Part shown: positions 1 through 6,956 of the stretch, one piece after another
Position numbering within the stretch: position 1 is the stretch's first letter
How the letters are laid out: every line of letters begins with the position of its first letter
Source of the DNA: Streptomyces malaysiensis subsp. samsunensis
Lineage (GTDB): Bacteria; Actinomycetota; Actinomycetes; Streptomycetales; Streptomycetaceae
Reading direction: 5' to 3'
Length of the DNA: 64,000 bases
Assembly (NCBI RefSeq): GCF_024519315.1
Contig: NZ_JANIIC010000054.1
Coordinates: 1 to 64,000, forward strand
The notes under the pieces: model-generated
The model's database searches: none
Told to the model about the DNA's origin: nothing
Seen by the model: only the letters and a program-made list of their open reading frames with translations
Made by a program: the position numbers and the translations under genes

Positions 1-91
1 GGGGGAAACCCCCCCCCCCCCCCCCCGCCGGGGGGCAGGGCCCGGGCCCGCGCCCCCCCCGGACCCGCCCCGCCTCCCGAGGGCCCGCGGG
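1..91. other. C/G homopolymer-rich lead-in
   Basis: The stretch contains a run of about 17 C near its start and further C- and G-rich blocks. No gene or regulatory site is visible. Runs of this kind are prone to sequencing error, so exact length here should not be trusted. Confidence 0.5.
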
Positions 92-360
92 TCACCGCCG
101 ACCGAAAGCCCCGGGAGCCACCGCTGACCCAAGCCCCCGGGACCCACCGCTCACCCGAGCCCCGGCCGTCACCGCTGACCCAAGCCCCCGGGACCCACCG
201 CTCACCCGAGCCCCGGCCGTCACCGCTGACCCAAGCCCCCGGGACCCACCGCTCACCCGAGCCCCGGCCGTCACCGCTGACCCAAGCTGCGGCCGTCACC
301 GCTGACCCAAGCCCCCGGGAGCCACCCCTGACCCAAGCCCCCGGGGCCACTGCTGACCCA
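92..360. repeat. 51-bp tandem repeat array
   Basis: A 51-bp unit built around ccgctgacccaagcccccgg recurs at 121, 172 and 223, with decayed copies on both sides. Because 51 is a multiple of three, the minus strand reads as a 17-residue repeat (TAGARVSGGSRGLGSAV) in a 60-codon frame, but there is no ribosome binding site and no recognisable domain, so coding is unlikely. It lies immediately downstream of the stop of the FkbM gene. Confidence 0.8.
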
Positions 361-370
361 ACCCCCCGCC

Positions 371-1426
371 TCACCCCCGCAGTGAGCCGCTCCCCGCGGC
401 ATGCGCACCCGGGGATCGTCGGGCCGGGACGACGGCGCGGCGGGCGAGGGCGGCCGCGCCCGCCAGCCGCAGCAGCCTCGTACGGGGGACCCGTGCCGCA
501 CCGCGCGGCGAACGGTAGGGCGCGTTCCAGCCGTAGGGGAAGGACGCCTTGTCGGTGGTGATGATATTGGTCGTCTCGTCGCACGCCAGGATCGCGATCA
601 GCCACCGCCGCACCACCCGGTGGAACGCGGGGGTCAGCGGGCGCGGGGCCAGCAGCCAGTCGCGGCACTGGCCGCTCACCGCGGACCGGTAGGTGGTCTC
701 GTCGTAGCGGTGCCAGGGCGCCTCCGGGGTGATCGGGTGGAGGCCGTAGTCCATGGCGGTCAGCGGCGCCAGGGCGGTCCGCAGCGCGTTGTGATCGGCG
801 CCGGGCAGGAGTTCGCAGACGATCCAGGGCCGGTGGCGGCGGATCGTGTCGTACGACCCGCGCAACACCGCGGCCTCGAGGGTCTCCACATCGATCTTGA
901 TCAGATGCGGGGTGAGGGCGCGCTCCTCGGTGAAGGCGTCGACCGTCGTGACCGGCACCTCGACCGACTCGGTGTGCCGGCGGTGGGCCGGGTTGAGCGA
1001 GTTGGAGGACTCCGACTTCAGGGAGAAGTACAGCTCGGCGGTGCCCGGTTCATCGGCCAGCGCGGTCTGCTGCACCTCGAAGCCGAGGCGGTTGCACTCC
1101 CGGATCCGGCGGCACAGCGCGGCCGTCTCCGGCGTCGGCTCGAACGCGATGGCCCGCGGCCCGCCGTTCCCGTACACCGCGCTGATCAGCGCCGAGTACA
1201 GCCCGATATGCGCGCCGATGTCGTACACCGCGCTGCCCTCGGGCGCCTGCTGGGCCAGGGCCAGCAGGGTGGCCTGGGTGGTCGGCTCGTAGCCCGCGAG
1301 CCCGGCGCGCCGCAACTGCCGCTGTACGGCGGTCTGTTTGCGGCTGAGCACATTGAGCGCCCGCGGATACGGCCCGCCCGCATCGAGGACGTCCGGGTTC
1401 AGGGGAAGGGTGATGGCGAGGGGCAT
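371..1426 (-). CDS. FkbM family SAM-dependent methyltransferase
   Basis: Predicted 351-residue methyltransferase. A class I SAM-binding motif, YDIGAHIGLYS, sits at residues 68-78, followed by IAFEPTP (acidic residue after strand 2) and KIDVET, all typical of the FkbM family, which O-methylates sugars or polymer ends. The ATG at 1426 was chosen because it begins the conserved part and overlaps the upstream Stealth gene by 28 bases; the open frame continues far upstream only as a shadow. The C-terminal 60 residues are Arg/Ala-rich and not part of the core domain. With the two upstream genes it forms a leftward cell-surface polymer operon; the methyl acceptor cannot be read from sequence. Confidence 0.85.
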   Translation of the reverse strand: MPLAITLPLNPDVLDAGGPYPRALNVLSRKQTAVQRQLRRAGLAGYEPTTQATLLALAQQAPEGSAVYDIGAHIGLYSALISAVYGNGGPRAIAFEPTPETAALCRRIRECNRLGFEVQQTALADEPGTAELYFSLKSESSNSLNPAHRRHTESVEVPVTTVDAFTEERALTPHLIKIDVETLEAAVLRGSYDTIRRHRPWIVCELLPGADHNALRTALAPLTAMDYGLHPITPEAPWHRYDETTYRSAVSGQCRDWLLAPRPLTPAFHRVVRRWLIAILACDETTNIITTDKASFPYGWNAPYRSPRGAARVPRTRLLRLAGAAALARRAVVPARRSPGAHAAGSGSLRG

Positions 1427-3240
1427 GGCTGCGGCGTCTCCTGTCGGGTGACGGCCCGCTCCAGCGGGCTGGGGAGGGGGAAGTAGGCGTCGAGGAAGGG
1501 GCGGACCAACGCCAGTTGGTCCTCGAGGTCGTGCTCGGAGGAGACCGTGTCGTTGAGGCAGAACGCCTGGCAGTGGCGGGCCCGCAGCAGCTTGGCCAGC
1601 CGGGTGCGGATGGTGGGCTGGGCCAGGTCGAAGTAGTCGTAGCGCAGATGGGCGGGGACCGCGCGTCCGGTCAGGAACGCGTAGTAGTGGTGGAGCGAGG
1701 ACGGTACGGAGATGTCCGACGTGGACCGCACCCGGCTGGCCATGGTCGCGCGGACCGCGTCGGGGAACTCCTTCTCGATCTCGGCGAGGACGCTGGTGCG
1801 CAGGGCGTGCGGGGTGTGCTTCATCTTCTGGGTGATGGCCGAGCCGAACCGCTCCTCCAGCAGCGTCCGGTTGTTCTTGCCCGCCGCCGACACGGGGACG
1901 TCGCCGGGGCCCACGGGGGTCAGCGGGATCAGCGCGCGGGACGGGAAGAACTTGGAGACGCCGTTGGCCAGGAAGAAGTCCTGCGGGGTGACCGGCGAGC
2001 CCAGGAAGACATCGTCGTTGAAGTAGAGGAAGTGCTCGGCGAGCCCGTCGATGTGGTGCAGCCGGGTCTCGATGGCGTGCGAGTTGAAGGTGGGCAGCAC
2101 ATCGGCGTCGTCGAAGATGTCGTGGTGGTCCACGACGGTGATCCCCGGATGCGAGACGGCGAGCCAGTCGGGCACCTGACGGTCGGTCACCAAATAGATA
2201 TGGCGCACCCAGGGGGCGTACATGTACAGCGAGCGCAGGGAGTAGCGCAGCTCGTCCCGGTTGGCGTAGCGGGCGGCGTTGGCGGCCTGGGCGTGATAGC
2301 CCTCGCCCGCGAGGGCCGCCCGGCGCCGCTGCCACTGCGGATCGGAGCCGTCGACCCAGGTGTAGACGACGTCGATGGGGAAGCGGACCTCGTCCGGCAG
2401 CCGGGTGAGGAACTCCGGGCGGGTGCGCACCAGCGGCCCCGGCTGCCAGCCGATGGTCGGGGCGAGCCGGGTGAACAACTGGTCGGGGGCGCGCACCGGC
2501 TCGCCCACGAGCGGCACCGACCCGGTGGTGCGGTTGAAGCGCGGCGAGATCAGCACCCGTTCCCCGGCCTGTCCGCCCGGCTCCCAGAACTCGATGTCGC
2601 AGCCGTGCGCCGGGCCCAGGACCAGCCGTCCGCCCGGCCCGGCGTGAAAGCGGGTGAAGCGCACCACGGGGGCGGCGGCCAGCGGCCGCCAGGCCCGTCG
2701 CGTACCCCCGAACCGGGGCTGGCCCGCCGCCCGGCCACGCCGCGGGGGCTGCGAGACATAGCCGGCCTCCTCGGCGCACAGCGCGGACAGCGCCCGGACC
2801 ACCTCCGCCCGCTGATCGGCCCGGACGCCCACGGCCGAGGCCACATTGCTGTAGCAGCGGATCACGAAGTGGTCGATCCGCGCCCGGTCCAGGGCCTCGC
2901 ACACCAGCCGCAGATTCTCGGCGCGCGCGAACAGCGGGGTGGGGGAGGGGACCAGGGTCACCACATGGGCGCCGCGCCGACCCGCGATCACCATCCGGTC
3001 GGCCCCCGCCAGCAGCCCCGCGCGACGCAGCCGCCGCCGGGCCCGCCGCAGCCGCAGCGCGCCGGTGGCCGCCGACAGCCCGCCCACGCTCCGCATGGCC
3101 CACCTGCGCAACCCGGGACCGGTCACGGCCACGACCGCACGGCGCAGCGGCAGCGGGACCGTACGCCGGTATCCGCGCACCAGCGGCGGCGGGTCGGCGA
3201 GCCAGGGGCGGGGGGCGGCGGGCGGTGCGGTGAGGGGCAT
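1399..3240 (-). CDS. Stealth-family capsule/teichoic polymer phosphotransferase
   Basis: Predicted 613-residue Stealth protein, the family that transfers sugar-phosphates in capsule and wall polymer synthesis (GlcNAc-1-phosphotransferase-like). The CR1 motif IDVVYTWVDGSDP is near residues 289-300. CR2 follows (DELRYSLRSLYMYAPWVRHI, LVTDRQVPDWL), then the CR3-type FLYFNDDVFLG and the CR4-type tail around CLNDT. About 280 residues precede CR1, rich in Arg and Ala, as is common in actinobacterial members. Start at the ATG of MPLTAPP, preceded by a weak AGGAC; upstream in-frame sequence is Pro/Arg-rich and probably untranslated. It overlaps the FkbM gene and follows the GT2/CDP-glycerol gene, consistent with one phosphate-containing surface polymer pathway. 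Confidence 0.9.
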   Translation of the reverse strand: MPLTAPPAAPRPWLADPPPLVRGYRRTVPLPLRRAVVAVTGPGLRRWAMRSVGGLSAATGALRLRRARRRLRRAGLLAGADRMVIAGRRGAHVVTLVPSPTPLFARAENLRLVCEALDRARIDHFVIRCYSNVASAVGVRADQRAEVVRALSALCAEEAGYVSQPPRRGRAAGQPRFGGTRRAWRPLAAAPVVRFTRFHAGPGGRLVLGPAHGCDIEFWEPGGQAGERVLISPRFNRTTGSVPLVGEPVRAPDQLFTRLAPTIGWQPGPLVRTRPEFLTRLPDEVRFPIDVVYTWVDGSDPQWQRRRAALAGEGYHAQAANAARYANRDELRYSLRSLYMYAPWVRHIYLVTDRQVPDWLAVSHPGITVVDHHDIFDDADVLPTFNSHAIETRLHHIDGLAEHFLYFNDDVFLGSPVTPQDFFLANGVSKFFPSRALIPLTPVGPGDVPVSAAGKNNRTLLEERFGSAITQKMKHTPHALRTSVLAEIEKEFPDAVRATMASRVRSTSDISVPSSLHHYYAFLTGRAVPAHLRYDYFDLAQPTIRTRLAKLLRARHCQAFCLNDTVSSEHDLEDQLALVRPFLDAYFPLPSPLERAVTRQETPQPCPSPSPFP

Positions 3241-3317
3241 CGTGCGTCCTGGGTCGAGGCGTCGGGACGTCGGGACGTCGGGAACGGGCGCGGTGGCCCG
3301 TGGCTCGGGAGCTGGGG

Positions 3318-5783
3318 CTAGTGGGGGCGGCTCCGATGGGGGAGTGGGACGGCGGGGTCGGCGGCGGGGCATGCCGGTGGGGCGGGAGGTGGGGCGTACG
3401 CGGGTGCGGCGGCGGGTGAGGTGGCAGGCGAGGTGGCGGGTGAGGCGCGCACCGGTGAGGGAGCGGTGCGGACGGGGCCCGGAGCGGTGCGGATGGGCAC
3501 CGCGGTGGTGCGGACGGGGGCCGCAGCGGTGCGGACGGCCGCGGGGGCGGGGCGGCGCTCGGCGAGCGGGACGACCGGCGGCAGCAGTTCATGGCGCTCG
3601 CCGAGGAAGACCCGGCGCACCACGCGTTCGGCCGCCCGCCCGTCGTCGTACGGACAGAAGCGGGCCCGGAACGCGGCGCGCAGCGCGGCCGAGCGCGGAC
3701 CGCACCAGGCGCCCGTGGCGAAGAGGGCGATCAGCTCGTCCTCGGTGCGGGAGACCGGGCCGGGCGGGGCGGCGGTGATGTCGAAGTAGGTGCCGCGGGC
3801 GGCGCGGTAGGCGTCCCAGTCGTCGGCGTGGATGACGATGGGGCGGTCGAGGTTGGCGTAGTCGAACATGATGGACGAGTAGTCCGTCAGCAGCGCGTCG
3901 GCCGCGAGGCACAGCTCCTCCACCCGCCCGTGCCCCGAGACATCGAGCACCCGCCCGCCGGAACTCACCATGTTCCCGATCCCGGCCTCGCCTCCGCCCA
4001 CGCCCGGCGCGTGGAAGTAGTGCGGCCTGACCAGCAGGGTGAACCCGGGGCCCAGCGCGCGGGCCACCCGCTCCGCGTCCAGCCGCGGCACGGAGCGGCG
4101 CTGGTAGTCGCGGTGGGTCGGGGCATACAGCACGGCGACGCTGCCGGCGGGGATGCCGAACCGGGCGCGCAGCCGGGCCACATCGTCCTCGGTGGCGTGC
4201 TGGAAGACGTCGTCGCGTGGGGAGCCGTAGGGCAGCGTCGTGTAGCCGGAGGGGTAGACCCGCTCCCAGACCAGGGTGGTGTGGCGGTTGGCGGAGAGGC
4301 TGTAGTCCCAGCGGTCCACCCGCTCCAGCAGTTCGCCGAAGTCCATACCGCGGGCCGCGGCCGGGCGGTCCCGCAGATCCAGGCCCATGTGCTTGAGCGG
4401 GGTGCCGTGGTGGGTCTGGAGATGGATCTGACCGGGCCGCTTCCGCATCCGGGGCGTGAAGTTGACGTTGTTGACGAGGAAACGGGCGCGGGCCAGCGCG
4501 GTCCAGTACGCGGCCGAGCCGGGGTGCAGCAGGCGCACCCCGGGCGGCAGGGTGTGCGCGTACTCGGGCGTGGTGATCCAGGCCGTGCGCAGCCCCGGCG
4601 CCAGCTCGCGGACCTTCGCCTCGATGGCCGCGGGATGGCAGGCGTAGCCCCGGTGCCAGTACGCGGCGAACACGGCGAGCCGGGGATCGAGGGGCCGGCA
4701 CAGCTGCATCCGATAGTGCAGCCACAACGCGATCGCGCGCAGCCGGGCGTACCCCACCAAGGCCAGGGCGAGGGCGCCCCGCCGCACCCGATCGGCGCCG
4801 CGCAGCAGCTGGAACGCCCGCCGGGCGCCCAGCCGCAGCAGCAGACACCGCCACCGGGCGCGGCCCGGCGGGGTGGCCGCCCCGTACGGCCGGTAGCGGC
4901 GGTGGTGCGCGCCCGCCCGGCGGAAGAACTCGCCCCGGGCCGCCACCGGCAGCCGGTCCGGCGCGGAGGCGATCACGCCGAGGTGGTCGAGCATCCGCTG
5001 GAACAGGGCAGGGCGCCAGTGGGCCAGCTCGGGCCGGGCGTCCAGAAACCGGAACACCCGGTCGTACTGGTCGAACACATCGAGGTGGTGACGGCTGGTG
5101 GTGCGCAGGATCCCGCCGCGCCGCCGCTGCCGGTAGTGGACGCACACCCGGTCCAGGACGGCGATGGACTCCGCGGTGAACAGCACCGGGAAGGTCCAGG
5201 GGGTGTCCTCGTAGAAGCCGGGCGGAAAGGCGAAGCCCTGCGCGCGGACGAAGTCCCGGCGGTACGCCTTGTTCCAGGCGACCATCAGCAGCCGCAACAG
5301 CTCCGGCCGCTGGTCGAGCCGGAAGACCTGCCGGACGCCCTCGGGGTCCCCCTCCCGGAGCAACTCGGCCCGGACGTTCCGCACCGCCTCACCCGTCCAG
5401 TCCACCCGCGCGTAGTCGAAGACCAGCACCTGCGGCTCGCCGGTCCGCACCAGCCGGTCGGCGATGGCGCGCAGCGAACCGGGGGCGAGGGTGTCATCGC
5501 CGTCGAGAAACACCAGATAGTCCCCGGTGGCCCGCCGGATCCCGGCGTTCCGGGCCCGCCCGAGCCCCGCGTTATCCGCCAGGTGCACGGCCCGCACCCG
5601 CGGATCCCGCTCGGCGGCCTCATCGATGATCGCGCCACAGGCGTCCGGGGAGTGGTCATCGACCGCGATCAGCTCGAGGTCCGCGAAGTCCTGCTCCAGC
5701 ACGGACCGCAGACAGTCACTCAGGTACGGCTGGACCTTGTATGCGGGCACGATGACGCTGAACCGGGGCACGGCGCATCCCAT
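3318..5783 (-). CDS. Fused GT2 glycosyltransferase / CDP-glycerol glycerophosphotransferase-like protein
   Basis: About 821 residues with two modules. The N-terminal ~220 residues form a GT-A glycosyltransferase family 2 domain (FSVIVPAYKV, then the DXD-like FLDGDDT). Residues ~400-730 match the CDP-glycerol:poly(glycerophosphate) glycerophosphotransferase family (THHGTPLKHMG, YAPTHRDY, LLTDYSSIMFDYA), which polymerises teichoic-acid-type chains. The last ~80 residues are a low-complexity PVRTA/SPATSPA repeat without a domain. ATG at 5783 was preferred over a GTG 15 bases upstream; neither has a strong Shine-Dalgarno. It is the first gene of the leftward polymer cluster with the Stealth and FkbM genes. 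Substrates are inferred from family only. Confidence 0.85.
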   Translation of the reverse strand: MGCAVPRFSVIVPAYKVQPYLSDCLRSVLEQDFADLELIAVDDHSPDACGAIIDEAAERDPRVRAVHLADNAGLGRARNAGIRRATGDYLVFLDGDDTLAPGSLRAIADRLVRTGEPQVLVFDYARVDWTGEAVRNVRAELLREGDPEGVRQVFRLDQRPELLRLLMVAWNKAYRRDFVRAQGFAFPPGFYEDTPWTFPVLFTAESIAVLDRVCVHYRQRRRGGILRTTSRHHLDVFDQYDRVFRFLDARPELAHWRPALFQRMLDHLGVIASAPDRLPVAARGEFFRRAGAHHRRYRPYGAATPPGRARWRCLLLRLGARRAFQLLRGADRVRRGALALALVGYARLRAIALWLHYRMQLCRPLDPRLAVFAAYWHRGYACHPAAIEAKVRELAPGLRTAWITTPEYAHTLPPGVRLLHPGSAAYWTALARARFLVNNVNFTPRMRKRPGQIHLQTHHGTPLKHMGLDLRDRPAAARGMDFGELLERVDRWDYSLSANRHTTLVWERVYPSGYTTLPYGSPRDDVFQHATEDDVARLRARFGIPAGSVAVLYAPTHRDYQRRSVPRLDAERVARALGPGFTLLVRPHYFHAPGVGGGEAGIGNMVSSGGRVLDVSGHGRVEELCLAADALLTDYSSIMFDYANLDRPIVIHADDWDAYRAARGTYFDITAAPPGPVSRTEDELIALFATGAWCGPRSAALRAAFRARFCPYDDGRAAERVVRRVFLGERHELLPPVVPLAERRPAPAAVRTAAAPVRTTAVPIRTAPGPVRTAPSPVRASPATSPATSPAAAPAYAPPPAPPACPAADPAVPLPHRSRPH

Positions 5784-5921
5784 CGGTCGACGCGGCACGG
5801 ATGGTTTCTCACACCATCATCTGAACGCCCACCGAATGAGACGGCGCCATGGCGGGGCACCCCCGAAAAGACCCCCGTTCGGCCCAACGTCCGGCCTCTC
5901 AGCACCACCTGGAGGTACCCC

Positions 5922-6254
5922 ATCTCCCCGTCCGCCGAGGCCGCCCGCGCCCTGCGCGACATCGAGCGGCGCCGCGACCAAGCCCGTGCCTCGGAGCGGG
6001 AGTCCCGCTGGGTCAGCGTCGTGTTCGGCGTCGCGATCTTCGTTCAAATGGCGGCACCCGACTTCGTCAGCGACGACGTGCGCTCCTGGATCTCCATGGC
6101 GATCGCCGCACTCTCCTTGGTGTACGTGGTGATGCTGCGGAACCCCCGGGGCGGCGCCCTCCTGGGCCGGCCCACCCGCGTGCGCAGGGACGAAATCTCC
6201 CCGCGCTTCATACGGCTGGCCCCACTGGTGATGGTCGCCGTGGCGGTGATCTGA
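5922..6254 (+). CDS. Small membrane protein, start codon lost or ATC
   Basis: The frame encodes about 110 residues: a basic helix (SAEAARALRDIERRRDQARASER), two membrane segments (VSVVFGVAIFVQMA and ISMAIAALSLVYVVML), a basic loop, and a third hydrophobic stretch (LAPLVMVAVAVI) cut off by the stop. No ATG, GTG or TTG lies near the start of the conserved part. A strong GGAGG at 5911-5915 is followed six bases later by ATC at 5922. Either ATC is used, or a former ATG has mutated. The C-terminus ends where a truncated regulator begins, so the gene is probably also shortened at its 3' end. Family not recognised by name. Confidence 0.45.
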   Translation: MSPSAEAARALRDIERRRDQARASERESRWVSVVFGVAIFVQMAAPDFVSDDVRSWISMAIAALSLVYVVMLRNPRGGALLGRPTRVRRDEISPRFIRLAPLVMVAVAVI

Positions 6255-6390
6255 AGGGCTACGTGGGCAAACGCCATCGAACATGGCTCGCGCTCACCAC
6301 GGCCGGCCGGAACGCACTCGAAAGACGCGTGGCGCTGCTGACCGCGTCGTCGAGGAGTCACAGCGGGCCGCGGAGCGGCGCGACGCCTGA
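6253..6390 (+). pseudogene. Remnant of winged-helix (HTH_34-like) regulator
   Basis: The sequence after the membrane-protein stop translates to KGYVGKRHRTWLALTTAGR followed by NALERRVALL, which resembles the C-terminal wing of PadR/MarR-like winged-helix regulators (HTH_34 type). The N-terminal half with the recognition helix is missing. After VALL the reading continues one frame away as DRVVEESQRAAERRDA and a TGA, indicating a one-base deletion. It is therefore a doubly damaged fragment. The family call is from pattern recognition of the wing and should be checked by profile search. Confidence 0.6.
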
Positions 6391-6452
6391 TGAGCGGTCC
6401 CGTCGCGACGGCCGGCGCCGGACCGTCGTCGCCTTCTCCGGAAGGACAAGCT

Positions 6453-6899
6453 TCAGATGAGCCACTTCCCGTCGCGCATGATGAACCGGTCCGCGTGCTC
6501 GTTCAGCTGTCGCCACGTCTCGACGGTTCTCGGCACGAGCCGGTAGAACTCGTACTTCTCCATTTCACGAGGGTCCCAGCCCTGCTTTTTGACGTACTTG
6601 GCGTGCCATGAGTCGCGCAGCTCGCTGCCGGACACATGGTGTGCGGTGGCCGCGATCAGCACGACGTCACGGCTGTGCCCGAGCATGACGCGCACCGTTC
6701 CGTGTTCCACGATGTTGCGCGCGGTTGGATTCGACCTCGCTGTCGCCACCAGGAAACCCTCCCCGTCCCAGCTGAACGACAGTGGGACCAGTGTCGGGGC
6801 AGCGTTCGCGTCGGCTGACGCCACCCAGAGGTCGATGTCCTTCTCGAAGCGGTGCAGGGCGTCAGCTTTGCGCTGTTCTGCTGAACGGATCTCGGGCAC
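6453..6899 (-). CDS. Pyridoxamine 5'-phosphate oxidase (PPOX) family protein
   Basis: 148 residues of the split-barrel flavin-binding fold: the DIDLWVASAD, PTLVPLSFSWDGEGFLVAT and TARNIVEHGTVRVMLG strands are typical of PPOX-family proteins that bind FMN or F420. Members act as oxidoreductases on varied substrates; the substrate here is unknown. ATG start. It lies 57 bases downstream of the STAND ATPase gene in the same direction and may be the last gene of that operon. Alternatively it is an unrelated housekeeping oxidoreductase. Confidence 0.8.
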   Translation of the reverse strand: MPEIRSAEQRKADALHRFEKDIDLWVASADANAAPTLVPLSFSWDGEGFLVATARSNPTARNIVEHGTVRVMLGHSRDVVLIAATAHHVSGSELRDSWHAKYVKKQGWDPREMEKYEFYRLVPRTVETWRQLNEHADRFIMRDGKWLI

Positions 6900-6956
6900 T
6901 GTCCTTTACCTCGAATTCTTGTGCGATGTACCGTTATATGGGAACCGAAAGCTTGG

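Noticed and set aside
1516..3321. 601-codon plus-strand frame antisense to the Stealth gene
   Set aside because: High-GC shadow with no domain and composition typical of antisense frames.
371..3592. 1073-codon minus-strand open frame
   Set aside because: Only its last 351 codons encode a protein (FkbM). The rest is a Pro/Arg-rich shadow of the Stealth gene.
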